Shown here piece after piece: positions 17,992 through 25,384 of a stretch of DNA of 39,201 nt. The position numbers and the translations under genes are program-made. The stretch spans positions 1-39,201 of the forward strand of contig JAFTUC010000025.1 in NCBI GenBank assembly GCA_017466445.1, written 5' to 3'. Position 1 is the stretch's first letter. Every line of letters starts with the position of its first letter. Below the pieces are notes generated by a model. That model was not told the origin of the DNA and made no database searches. It saw only the letters and a list, made by a program, of their open reading frames with translations. The stretch is from Clostridia bacterium (GTDB taxonomy: Bacteria; Bacillota; Clostridia; Oscillospirales; CAG-272).

Positions 17992-18077
17992 GGAGAGGTA
18001 TCGAAGTGGTCATAACGGGGCTGACTCGAAATCAGTTTGTGCGCAAGCACACGTGGGTTCGAATCCCACCCTCTCCG
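17992..18077 (+). tRNA. tRNA-Ser (CGA anticodon)
   Basis: The 86-base sequence folds as a class II tRNA. The acceptor arms GGAGAGG and CCTCTCC pair, followed by discriminator G. The anticodon stem-loop holds CTCGAAA (anticodon CGA, reading UCG). A long variable arm built on GTGC/GCAC and a T arm of GTGGG-TTCGAAT-CCCAC are also visible. The 3' CCA is not encoded; TCA follows instead. The long variable arm is diagnostic of Ser/Leu/Tyr and the anticodon gives Ser. It marks the border between core and accessory DNA. Confidence 0.96.
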
Positions 18078-18104
18078 TCAAATGCGGCATCTGCCGCGAA
18101 AAGA

Positions 18105-18136
18105 AGCCGCAGAACAAAGATGTTCTGCGGCTTTTT
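18105..18136 (+). terminator. Rho-independent terminator of tRNA-Ser
   Basis: A perfect 12-bp stem (18105-18116 with 18121-18132) with an AAGA tetraloop is followed by a T run. Confidence 0.92.
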
Positions 18137-18162
18137 CATACTAATGAAAGGAGGCTCTTCTT

Positions 18163-19125
18163 ATGAACAAAATGAAATGGTATCAAAAACTATTGATTGG
18201 TTTATTGGTCCTTCTATTATCTCCGTTGATTCTTATATGTCTGATCTCTGCGGGAATTTGCGCTCTTGTTCAAATACTGAAAAACAAAAAAGAATATAAA
18301 AAATCCCGGTATTATTTGGATTTTAAGCAAAAAATTATGATGGACTCGCTGTATTCACCCGAGTACCGTTTTTACAATTCTGCAATTCATCGTAATCTTC
18401 CGATTCAATACATCAAGCAAGAATCAAACGGATTTGAGTATTTTATTTTCGACGGTACCTTATATCTTTTCCCCGATTTTGAACAAATTGATTTGGATGC
18501 GGAAAAAGGCGAATGGCAAGTTGATCGCGACGGTGATTGGAGTGGATTTGAAGAATCTCACAAGAATCTGCTTGCAAAGCTCGATAAAGAACCTGACCTT
18601 CCCATTAAACTTTTGATTGAAAGAAAAATGTTTCCTTTGGAAAACTTAAACGAGGTAAATATTCCCGAGGTAATCTATATTACGTGGGGATATGACGAAG
18701 CATTTGAAAATGAAGAGTCGCCGCTTAAAATGCTCATTCCTCAAAACTCAAAAGACCTTTATGAAATGATGTTACAAACACCGGACCTCTGCGGTACATT
18801 TGAGCTTCTATCGGACGACGGCAATATTGTTTGGAACCTATATGATGATATCCGTATTGAACTTGGCGTTGATCATCATGACTGTTATTTGGGTGTTTCC
18901 AAGATGCTTTTCGGCAAGGTTGAAAGCGGGTTAACTCATTGGCATCCCACTGCATTTGAAATTTACAACGAAGTTTGTAAAATCGGTAAACGAGGAAACG
19001 TAATGATCCTACGCACATTCGCAAGCGGCGGAGGTGTTATATACATCGGCAATAAAGAAGATTGCCCCTATCAAAAAAACAAACGATGTTTATTTGGTAA
19101 ACTTTATTACTTGGAAGCAAAATAA
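18163..19125 (+). CDS. Membrane-anchored protein of unknown function
   Basis: I do not recognise this 320-residue protein. One hydrophobic segment spans about residues 9-37, followed by a lysine-rich stretch, so the remainder is probably cytoplasmic if the positive-inside rule holds. The rest is a soluble, aromatic-rich domain with many acidic residues and no known catalytic motif. An AAAGGAGG site precedes ATG 18163. It is a single gene between the tRNA-Ser terminator and a degraded tRNA end, and its codon use (many AAT, TTT, GAA) is more AT-rich than the upstream core. This suggests that it arrived by insertion at the tRNA. Confidence 0.75.
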   Translation: MNKMKWYQKLLIGLLVLLLSPLILICLISAGICALVQILKNKKEYKKSRYYLDFKQKIMMDSLYSPEYRFYNSAIHRNLPIQYIKQESNGFEYFIFDGTLYLFPDFEQIDLDAEKGEWQVDRDGDWSGFEESHKNLLAKLDKEPDLPIKLLIERKMFPLENLNEVNIPEVIYITWGYDEAFENEESPLKMLIPQNSKDLYEMMLQTPDLCGTFELLSDDGNIVWNLYDDIRIELGVDHHDCYLGVSKMLFGKVESGLTHWHPTAFEIYNEVCKIGKRGNVMILRTFASGGGVIYIGNKEDCPYQKNKRCLFGKLYYLEAK

Positions 19126-19144
19126 TTGTAAGCCCGAGGATTAC

Positions 19145-19173
19145 GCGTGCGAGGGTCGAATCTCTCTCCGCCA
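19145..19173 (+). other. Degraded tRNA 3' end (possible attachment-site remnant)
   Basis: The stretch resembles the tail of tRNA-Ser: a partial T arm with GTCGAATC, then CTCTCCG and an encoded CCA. The T-arm stem no longer pairs and the remainder of a tRNA is missing upstream. It lies 1.07 kb after the intact tRNA-Ser and has its own terminator. I read it as either a displaced original 3' end or an attachment duplicate. Confidence 0.5.
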
Positions 19174-19211
19174 AAGGACCGTAGTTCTCACGAATTGCGG
19201 TCCTTAATTTT
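19174..19211 (+). terminator. Rho-independent terminator
   Basis: A 14-bp stem with G-U pairs (19174-19187 with 19192-19205) closes a TCAC loop and is followed by AATTTTTAT. It directly follows the degraded tRNA end. Confidence 0.85.
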
Positions 19212-19257
19212 TATATCGTAAATAGTTCATTAAAACAAAATTTATTGAGGATACATT

Positions 19258-20034
19258 ATGGGAGATATTTTAATCAAAATACTGGTGTGCTTTATCGCAG
19301 GTGCGGGCGCAGGTATTGGAACAGGGTTCGCAGGAATGAGTGCTGCTGCGGTTATAGGACCTATGCTAATCACCTTTTTGGGCGTTCCTGCCTACGATGC
19401 GGTGGGTATAGGATTGATCAGCGACGTTTTAGCAAGCCTTATCAGCGCATATACCTATAAAAAAAGTGGCAACTTAGACATTAAAAACAGTTTGCCTTTA
19501 TTGCTTAGCGTGCTTATTGTAACGATGATTGGCAGCTTTGTGGCAAGCTTTCTGCCCGAGCAAGCTATGAGTGGCACGATGCAGGTAGCACTGATCATCA
19601 TTGGACTGCGCTTTCTTTTAAAGCCCGTCAATAAAACGAGGGAGCAACTCGAAGCTGTTTCTCCCAAAAGCAGGCTGATCAAGGCAATCGTCGGCGGCAT
19701 AGTCGTTGGATTTATCTGCGGATTTGCAGGTGCGGGGGGTGGAATGATGCTGCTGCTTGTTCTGACCACTTTCCTCGGATACCCTATGCATTTGGCGGTT
19801 GGTACAAGCGTGTTTATTATGGCGTTTACGGCTCTTACGGGAGGCATTAGTCATTTTATGATCGGGGGAATTCCCGATATTCTCTGCCTTGTGCTGTGCG
19901 TTGTGTTCACGCTGATTTGGGCAAGAATTGCATCTAAAATTGCTAATAAATCTAACGCAAAAACCTTAAACCGCGTGGTTGGTATTGTTATGATTGCCAC
20001 GAGCATCGTGATCTTGGCGGTAAATTATCTTTAA
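19258..20034 (+). CDS. TauE/SafE family sulfite/anion exporter-like permease
   Basis: A 258-residue polytopic membrane protein with about eight helices in two similar halves. The halves begin AGAGAGIGTGFAGMSAAAV and IVVGFICGFAGAGGGMM, the glycine-rich repeats typical of TauE/SafE (DUF81) transporters. The family exports sulfite, sulfoacetate or related sulfur anions, but the substrate here is unknown. A GAGG site precedes ATG 19258. It stands alone between two terminators. The nearby arsR-arsC operon is on the opposite strand, so a functional link is only a possibility. Confidence 0.88.
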   Translation: MGDILIKILVCFIAGAGAGIGTGFAGMSAAAVIGPMLITFLGVPAYDAVGIGLISDVLASLISAYTYKKSGNLDIKNSLPLLLSVLIVTMIGSFVASFLPEQAMSGTMQVALIIIGLRFLLKPVNKTREQLEAVSPKSRLIKAIVGGIVVGFICGFAGAGGGMMLLLVLTTFLGYPMHLAVGTSVFIMAFTALTGGISHFMIGGIPDILCLVLCVVFTLIWARIASKIANKSNAKTLNRVVGIVMIATSIVILAVNYL

Positions 20035-20079
20035 TACTAACGCGCAAACGTTAATTACTCGAACAGAAGAAAATGTAAC

Positions 20080-20110
20080 AAGGGCTGACCGCAAGGTCAG
20101 CCCTTTCCTT
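20080..20110 (+). terminator. Rho-independent terminator after the TauE/SafE gene
   Basis: An 11-bp perfect stem (20080-20090 with 20095-20105), closed by a GCAA tetraloop, is followed by a short T-rich tract. Confidence 0.88.
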
Positions 20111-20119
20111 ATGCTCTTT

Positions 20120-20203
20120 TTATCCCAACGCCTTACTCATTGCCGCACCGGTGTCTGCCTTGGTCACGGCATCGAGGTGGCTGTAAATATTAGCCGTGGT
20201 GAA
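20120..20203 (-). pseudogene. C-terminal remnant of a tyrosine integrase
   Basis: On the minus strand a short frame reads TTANIYSHLDAVTKAD and ends about 12 residues later at TAA (20120-20122). TT-x-NIYSHLD is the conserved end of phage/ICE tyrosine recombinases and includes the region of the nucleophilic tyrosine. Everything upstream is lost, replaced by another recombinase tail, so this is debris of an integration event. Confidence 0.7.
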
Positions 20204-20205
20204 TA

Positions 20206-20620
20206 TCAAATATCCTCACACATTGGCCCATCAAGATACTTTTTCTCGGGTGGAGGTGTTTTATCTATCAGTTTATAATAGATGTGAATTTCTCTTGGCT
20301 CCTTGCTATACTTGCCGGGGCATTTATCAACCGTAACAAACTCTATGAGCTCCATACACATTTCTCTGGTCAGAGTGGGAACTTGCATATAGCTTTTCAA
20401 CCTACGGATGAACTCATTAACGTCTGCAATTTCTTTGCTTTTGTTAGCCTGTCGTGTCTCAATCTCGGATTGCTCGGTCAGCAGCTCGTTTTTTCGTCCT
20501 GATACTTGTTGAGCTCTCGATGGTCAGTGTTCTCACCCTTGCGGGTGGATATAAGCTCTTTTCCGGCTTGCTATACTGATCGGTGATCAGCGTGTCCGGC
20601 GGATGGATGCTATGTACGAT
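20206..20620 (-). pseudogene. C-terminal remnant of a large serine recombinase (DUF4368 end)
   Basis: The last 65 codons are open (VPTLTREMCMELIEFVTVDK, IHIYYKLIDK) and match the DUF4368 end of large serine recombinases. Upstream, the coiled-coil region is readable only in pieces: QSEIETRQANKSKEI in one frame, RKGENTDHRELNKYQDEK in the next after a shift at a run of A, and PPDTLITDQYSKPEK after another. The catalytic N-terminal domain is missing. At least two frameshifts plus truncation make it non-functional. Confidence 0.75.
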
Positions 20621-20790
20621 ACATAACGCTATTAAATTGTCTTTTGAGTTTCCTCGACAGTATTATATCAAATGTGGGCCGAGAAATATGTTGAAGTATG
20701 TAGGCTGAAGGAAATTTTTTACTGCTTCGAACCCTGTGAGCATATTATACACGAACGTCTTTGCGTTTTCAATAGGGTTTTATGAGATCG
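20621..20790. other. Non-coding stretch between remnants and the ars operon
   Basis: I see no supported gene or RNA here. It is probably further decayed mobile DNA. Confidence 0.5.
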
Positions 20791-20791
20791 C

Positions 20792-20818
20792 AAAAATGGG
20801 CGTATTTGCGCCCACCTT
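20792..20818 (-). terminator. Terminator of the arsR-DUF5714-arsC operon
   Basis: On the minus strand TGGGCG and CGCCCA pair around a six-base loop and run into TTTTT. It lies about 25 bases after the arsC stop. Confidence 0.75.
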
Positions 20819-20839
20819 TCGAACCTCAGAAGTGTTTTT

Positions 20840-21217
20840 TCACAACTGCATAATACGTTTTTTGATTTCTTCAATCACTTTGATAAACTCACCGTCGCTC
20901 TTTCCCGTCGGATCGGGTAGTCCCCAGTTGTCATCGAACTCTCTGCCGATGAAAGGACAGCCAACGTCGCATCCCATAGAGATCGCCACGTCAGGTGTGG
21001 GGATTTTATCAAAGGTCTTGCTGTACTGTGTCAACTCCATATCAATACCGTACAGCTGCTTTATAAGTCTTACGGCATCCTGATTGATCTGCAGTTTCGT
21101 TTCTGTACCTGCAGAATAAAAGTCAAATTCATCACCGCGCAGATGCTTTCCGAGCGCTTCGGCAATCTGACTGCGGCAGGAATTGTGCACGCAGATAAAG
21201 GCTATTTTCTTTTTCAT
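20840..21217 (-). CDS. arsC: Arsenate reductase, low-molecular-weight phosphatase type
   Basis: A 125-residue cytoplasmic enzyme reducing arsenate to arsenite. The P-loop is CVHNSCRSQ (Cys9-x5-Arg15). A second pair of cysteines lies in GCDVGCPFIG, as in thioredoxin-linked ArsC, and the general-acid aspartate is in GLPDPTG. ATG 21217 overlaps the stop of the DUF5714 gene by four bases (ATGA), so translation is coupled; a longer frame upstream is not the real start. The operon lacks a visible arsenite efflux gene, so resistance would need a permease elsewhere, possibly the nearby TauE/SafE gene. Confidence 0.9.
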   Translation of the reverse strand: MKKKIAFICVHNSCRSQIAEALGKHLRGDEFDFYSAGTETKLQINQDAVRLIKQLYGIDMELTQYSKTFDKIPTPDVAISMGCDVGCPFIGREFDDNWGLPDPTGKSDGEFIKVIEEIKKRIMQL

Positions 21218-21908
21218 TTGAACGGACACCTCGCACCGATGCATTGATTGTTCTGAGAAGAGTGAATACACTTGATTCTGCCAAGCTCCATTCCAACGCC
21301 GAGATATGCTTTGGCAAACTCCACCGCCTTAATAATGGCTATATAAGAATTTCGTTTACAACAACGAGGTCCGCCGGCAGATGCGATTGCACCCAAAGCG
21401 CCTGCTGTCATATAGTTTGAAAGCTGCCATTCTTTTACGGCAAGCGGAGTGGAGCCTGTCACGATAGAGACAAACATTCCCGCGCTCACCCCGCACCGCA
21501 AGCTCCCCAAAAACCGCAAGCACCGCCGGGAACTTTTTTGCCCCGTGCTTGCATTTCGGATAGGGCTTTGGGCAGATCGATTTTGCCACCGGCATTCTTA
21601 TAGGCAGTTAGAAGTGCCGAGCCGACCATAACGTGATGCTCGGGACCGTGCATATGGAAAAACGGCAGATCCATCATCTTTTGAATAATTTCGATCGGAT
21701 TCTTCGACTTTTCCGAAAGACACAGACCGATGATGCTGTCCATTCCTCCGGTGTGGCATTCGTTGCACACGTAATGACCATTACGGCATACGGTATTGCT
21801 GTTTTCTTTTTTGTGGCAGATGGCACATTCCATCTGCTGTTCGGTTTCCAAATATTTAAGCGGCGCACCGCAAATCAAACATTCATCTTTCATACTTGTA
21901 TCGTTCAT
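21214..21908 (-). pseudogene. DUF5714 protein, frameshifted in a G run
   Basis: Two frames together encode one cysteine-rich DUF5714 protein of about 230 residues. The first part starts at ATG 21908, overlapping the arsR stop by four bases. It contains zinc-like pairs (CLICGAPL, CAICHKK, CNECH), HMHGPEHHVMVGSALL and GGACGFWGACGAG, then meets TGA at 21486-21488. The second part continues as VSAGMFVSIVTGSTPLAV and ends at 21214. Adding one G to the run at 21489-21492 restores the full protein. It is either a recent single-base loss or an assembly error. Function is unknown; the family occurs with arsR-like regulators. Confidence 0.85.
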
Positions 21909-22204
21909 CCTTTTTCTTTTCGGCATCCACAATCGGTGGACGTTAGTTCCTTTAATAAGTCCTTTGCAATCTTCGCTCCCTCGCCCGAAATGGAGTAGTG
22001 CATCCATTTACCTTCCTTGCGACCAACCACAACGCCGGAGTCGCAAAGGATCTTCATATGGTGGGACAGCGTGGGCTGGGTTACGTTCAGCTCCTCAAGC
22101 AGCTTGCAAGCGCACTTTTCTCCGCTTCGTAGCATCTTCAAAATACGGATGCGGTTTTCATCGCAAAAGGCTTTGAATATGAGCGCCGTTTTTCTTTCGT
22201 CCAT
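21905..22204 (-). CDS. arsR: ArsR-family metalloregulatory repressor
   Basis: A 99-residue winged-helix repressor. The helix-turn-helix reads CKLLEELNVTQPTLSHHMKIL, with the ELCVC-like metal site as CACKLLEEL just before it, and a C-terminal CGCRKEKG that could also bind thiophilic ligands. It would release DNA when arsenite or a related metalloid binds. ATG 22204 has GAGG seven bases upstream. It is first in the operon, and the stop overlaps the DUF5714 start. A palindrome over its own promoter suggests autoregulation. Confidence 0.92.
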   Translation of the reverse strand: MDERKTALIFKAFCDENRIRILKMLRSGEKCACKLLEELNVTQPTLSHHMKILCDSGVVVGRKEGKWMHYSISGEGAKIAKDLLKELTSTDCGCRKEKG

Positions 22205-22224
22205 CAAGGCACCTCACATAGACG

Positions 22225-22266
22225 TTTATCTATATATAGTATAGCAGATATATAGATAAATGTCAA
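22225..22266 (-). promoter_or_regulatory. arsR promoter with overlapping palindromic operator
   Basis: On the minus strand TTGACA (22261-22266) and TATACT (22238-22243) are 17 bases apart. A perfect 13-bp inverted repeat (22225-22237 and 22248-22260, ten-base gap) covers the spacer, the -10 and the start region, as expected for an ArsR operator. Confidence 0.85.
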
Positions 22267-22298
22267 TATGTTCGGGAGCTTTCATACCCTACGGCACA

Positions 22299-22330
22299 AG
22301 AAAAAGTCGGGCTTTCGCTCGACTTTTTCT
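22299..22330 (-). terminator. Rho-independent terminator (works in both directions)
   Basis: A 14-bp stem with one G-U pair (22299-22312 with 22317-22330) closes a TTTC loop. The T run on the minus strand follows the upstream two-gene unit. Confidence 0.8.
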
Positions 22331-22341
22331 CGATATTGGTA

Positions 22342-23103
22342 TCAGAAGTGTTTTCCTTCTCCGGGACGATTTTCGCCTTCGCCGATGTAGTCCTCGACAG
22401 GACGGTCATCGATCTCGGTCGGTGTGTCATTCTCGAAGGGATTCGGTTGACTGCCGATCTGTGGCTTGTATTCCGCAAGGCTTTGATCGCCTTCGTCGAT
22501 GCATTCGACGGTGTCTTCTTCCGGTTTGGTAACGCTTTCTTCTGCGACCTCAGCGCAGTCTTCCGTAACCTTTTCCTGAACTACGGGCTCTTCTTTCTTT
22601 GGTGCTTCGGTCGTTATTTCTGCCTCCGTCACCTCGCCCACAAACGCCGTTTCTGCGGTTGTTTCGCTTTCTTCGGGTACTTGCTCCACCTGTACCGTTA
22701 TCGCCGTCTGTGGCGTTTTTTCGGCGGTCACAGGCGTTTGATCTGCACCTTGATTCGGCGCGGATAATAACGTCATAATAATTGCAAGGATAGTGGTGAT
22801 TAACTTTTTCATATATGTAATTCCTTTCTCTTGTTCGATTTCCGTATTCATTATTTCGATGATGATCCTGGCTCCGAGCGTAAACCCTCTTACGAAAGCC
22901 TCCCGCTCTGCGATACCGTACATCTCGCTTTGGCACTCGGTGAATTTTTCGAAGATCTCTTTTTCTTCATCGTTCAGCCGTTTTTGCAGATCTTCTTCGT
23001 GCCTGACGATATACCCAAGCAGTTCCGAATATGTACTGCCTTTTTTGAAGTCCCTCTCGCAGGGACTGATGTTGCCGTACCATAATTCTTCAAGAATCCC
23101 CAT
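22342..23103 (-). CDS. DUF6809-like domain fused in frame to an acidic secreted-type protein
   Basis: The 253-codon frame has two unlike halves. Residues 1-86 (EELWYGNISP, AEREAFVRGFTLGARIIIEI) match the small DUF6809 family of mobile elements, normally about 90 residues long and free-standing. From Met98 the protein looks new: MKKLITTILAIIMTLLSA is a signal peptide, then a disordered Thr/Glu/Pro-rich stretch. An AAAGGA site seven bases before codon 98 (ATG at 22812) suggests independent initiation there, giving a 156-residue exported protein. No stop separates the two, so both a fusion and two nested products are possible. The start overlaps the upstream gene by 14 bases. Confidence 0.6.
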   Translation of the reverse strand: MGILEELWYGNISPCERDFKKGSTYSELLGYIVRHEEDLQKRLNDEEKEIFEKFTECQSEMYGIAEREAFVRGFTLGARIIIEIMNTEIEQEKGITYMKKLITTILAIIMTLLSAPNQGADQTPVTAEKTPQTAITVQVEQVPEESETTAETAFVGEVTEAEITTEAPKKEEPVVQEKVTEDCAEVAEESVTKPEEDTVECIDEGDQSLAEYKPQIGSQPNPFENDTPTEIDDRPVEDYIGEGENRPGEGKHF

Positions 23104-23362
23104 GCTTCCCGCCTCGCTTTCCGATACTTTCGTCGATGATCACCGCTGCCAGCACCTTGCCGAAGAGATCGATCTTGCTCTCACCCTCGCCGCACTCATA
23201 ATCGCTGAATCGCTCCAGCGCCATTTCGATGTGCTCCGGCTTGGCGTTAGGGTAAAGTTTCCTCAGTTCCTCCGGCACCATAATGAGAGAGCGGCCCCGC
23301 CTCGGGAAATCCCGATTCAGAACCGCTCTTTTTTGGTTATTTACTTGTTTTTTCCGTGTCAT
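23090..23362 (-). CDS. Small basic protein of mobile-element type, unknown function
   Basis: A 90-residue protein starting at ATG 23362 behind AAAGGAGG. The first 30 residues are very basic (TRKKQVNNQKRA, FPRRGRS); the rest is helical with LRKLYPNAKPEHIEMALERF. It looks like an accessory gene of integrative or phage-like elements and could bind nucleic acid, but I cannot name a family. It is co-transcribed with the DUF6809-like gene. Confidence 0.6.
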   Translation of the reverse strand: MTRKKQVNNQKRAVLNRDFPRRGRSLIMVPEELRKLYPNAKPEHIEMALERFSDYECGEGESKIDLFGKVLAAVIIDESIGKRGGKHGDS

Positions 23363-23394
23363 ATGCACTACCTCCTTTTCGTGGTAGCACACAC

Positions 23395-23429
23395 AATATC
23401 ACAGAAGCAGACGGAAGTCCAGAGAGAAT
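23395..23429. repeat. Left copy of a direct repeat bounding the defence region
   Basis: AAGTCCAGAGAGAAT at 23415-23429 recurs exactly at 37822-37836 in the same orientation. Both copies have ATATCACA about ten bases to the left (here 23396-23403). Each copy lies upstream of a minus-strand mobile-element gene, so it could be a shared promoter element or an attachment/duplication scar. Confidence 0.6.
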
Positions 23430-23441
23430 GGTGCAAGTATC

Positions 23442-24713
23442 TTAAAACTCTACATCCTCTGCGTGTAAAGCATACGCGCCTCTATCAACAACCATTTGCT
23501 TTACTTTATAGTTTTTCTCTTTTGCTATTTGCAAAACAGCGTTACGATTCTCACCGCTGATCGATGCGCCCAAGTATACACAAGATACACGAGGCATTGG
23601 GATATCCGATACATCTGTAGCTTTAATCAAGATTCGCCATTCATTTTCATAAGACCATATGTTATCTTTGGTTAACAAACCTTTTGTGAATTGCAGAACT
23701 GCTTCTTCAACGTTTTCGGGAGAATTATTCAACGCCGCTTTCCACGAAATAAGGGGGCGCTCATCGGAATAGATAACCGGTAAAGGCAGAACCGTGTGAT
23801 CGTCAACAACCAGATTGCTGTAATCGTATTCAATGCAAAATCCCTTATGGCTATCCGCATAATGAGACCACATAAGTTTATTTTTATAGTTGGTACATAT
23901 ACACCCTATCAAAAACAACTCTTTCATTTTTAATGACATTTGTCGATCGGCATTGTCAAACAATCTTTTGATGTCTTCTCTTGCAGAAATTAACTCAGGT
24001 TGTATTTTTTCACTAAGTTTCAAGGTCAATCCGATTTCATCAGTATCATCGTAAACGCCATTCGCATGTGCAAAATCCTCTAAAGTTGCATCATCACCGG
24101 AAATTTTTAGCATTCCATCCGGCGAAATGTTATCCATAATTTTAGGAAGCATGGATGCGCAGATCCCAAGCGAAGACGCAAGTGCTTCGTCTGACAAGAA
24201 GGTTTGTAACATATCTGTGATTATGTATCCGTTTTCAAACAATATGCGTGATTTTTCCTCATCAGTAATATCTTTGCCTTGATTTTCGGAAATGAAATCC
24301 ATTAGTCTCTCATTATTTAGCAATTTGTGAATAATCCGCTGCTCAGTTTCCGAGCATTCTGACAATTCCATAGTGCCCGACATAACTTGCATGAATTTCC
24401 CAAAAACAACTTCCATCAAATCAAATTCGTCTTCATACTTCGCTTGGTATAACGAACCAAAGGTAACACCGATTTTACAGTCAAACGGATCGTTGAAAAC
24501 CGACGGATCAGAGCAATGTAAAGTATTTTCTCTAAGATTATTAAGTGAGAATCCGTCTTTATCAAAAGAGCGAAATTTGTACAACTTTCCATTCTGTGTA
24601 TCTTGAAGTAAGAACTCGTAAAGCTGTTTCTGCATTTTGAGAGCATTCTCTGGCTCGCGTGAAGACAATATTAAGTTTTCAATAAACGCTCCTTTATCAG
24701 TCGAAGAAACCAT
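23442..24713 (-). CDS. DUF2971 domain protein, possible defence effector
   Basis: A 423-residue soluble protein. The DUF2971 signatures are KLYKFRSFD (43-51), TLHCSDPSVFNDPFDC (64-79), NKLMWSHYADSHKGFCIEYD (278-297) and NIWSYENEWRIL (351-362). A variable helical insertion spans about 85-270. DUF2971 has no established activity that I know of; such genes are often found in defence islands. It is the last gene of the long minus-strand operon, 37 bases after the HEPN-like gene. An ADP-ribosyltransferase-like fold is a hypothesis only, prompted by the macrodomain gene two places upstream. The start codon is ATG 24713; other in-frame starts lie downstream. Confidence 0.85.
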   Translation of the reverse strand: MVSSTDKGAFIENLILSSREPENALKMQKQLYEFLLQDTQNGKLYKFRSFDKDGFSLNNLRENTLHCSDPSVFNDPFDCKIGVTFGSLYQAKYEDEFDLMEVVFGKFMQVMSGTMELSECSETEQRIIHKLLNNERLMDFISENQGKDITDEEKSRILFENGYIITDMLQTFLSDEALASSLGICASMLPKIMDNISPDGMLKISGDDATLEDFAHANGVYDDTDEIGLTLKLSEKIQPELISAREDIKRLFDNADRQMSLKMKELFLIGCICTNYKNKLMWSHYADSHKGFCIEYDYSNLVVDDHTVLPLPVIYSDERPLISWKAALNNSPENVEEAVLQFTKGLLTKDNIWSYENEWRILIKATDVSDIPMPRVSCVYLGASISGENRNAVLQIAKEKNYKVKQMVVDRGAYALHAEDVEF

Positions 24714-24749
24714 GCTTTACTCACTTCCTTCTTTTTAAATCATCCATCA

Positions 24750-25325
24750 CTACTCTTGTACTGCATTTAATTGATGCAAAGCCTCAATTTCTTTATCCCA
24801 ATCAAGTATTTTATAATTAAAGAAATTGAACTTGTCCTTGTTATTATTGTAGTAGCTCTTTGCGCTAAGGGTTATGATCATGCATAATCGTCTAATGTTA
24901 ACTCTGTATGATCTGTGTTCAATTTTGCCTTGACTCGATTCTATTATGCTGGAAGAATCGGCGTAAATATCAAACTCATTTTTCTTTTCAACAACCAAAG
25001 TAAACTCATCCAATTGATTGGAAGGGTCTTTGATTTGGCTACTATCAATGTTAGGTGTACCTTGATGCAAAAAGGAATTTCTCAAATTATAGATAACCTC
25101 TCCGCTCAAATAGGGCATTTGAGTCTCCTTACAATCATCGCAAGGGCAACGATCGTATTGACCTATATACTCGTTATACCATGTAATATATCTCTTGGTA
25201 ACGCCTGCTGAAGGATATTCTGCTCGTCCGCAAATGTCTGGGAGAGTGAGAACCAATGACAGTGCAGCAAAATATAAATCGTGGGATAATGCTTCGTTAA
25301 TTTCATCAATAAACTTGTCTATCAT
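24750..25325 (-). CDS. HEPN-like protein with R-x4-H motif, unknown function
   Basis: A 191-residue mostly helical protein. The segment IYNLRNSFLHQG (78-89) contains Arg82-x4-His87, the R-x4-6-H arrangement of HEPN RNases, in the typical context of a helix running into a short loop. A cysteine cluster, RCPCDDC (59-65), precedes it and may bind zinc. The N terminus is a long amphipathic helix bundle (EINEALSHDLYFAALSLVL). HEPN proteins are common toxins or effectors in Abi and toxin-antitoxin loci. The family assignment is from motif and helix pattern only. It lies between the macrodomain gene (60-base gap) and the DUF2971 gene (37-base gap). Confidence 0.6.
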   Translation of the reverse strand: MIDKFIDEINEALSHDLYFAALSLVLTLPDICGRAEYPSAGVTKRYITWYNEYIGQYDRCPCDDCKETQMPYLSGEVIYNLRNSFLHQGTPNIDSSQIKDPSNQLDEFTLVVEKKNEFDIYADSSSIIESSQGKIEHRSYRVNIRRLCMIITLSAKSYYNNNKDKFNFFNYKILDWDKEIEALHQLNAVQE

Positions 25326-25384
25326 ATATATGTATATCTCCCGCTTACATCTCCAATGTTATTCCATACTATAATTGATTGGAT

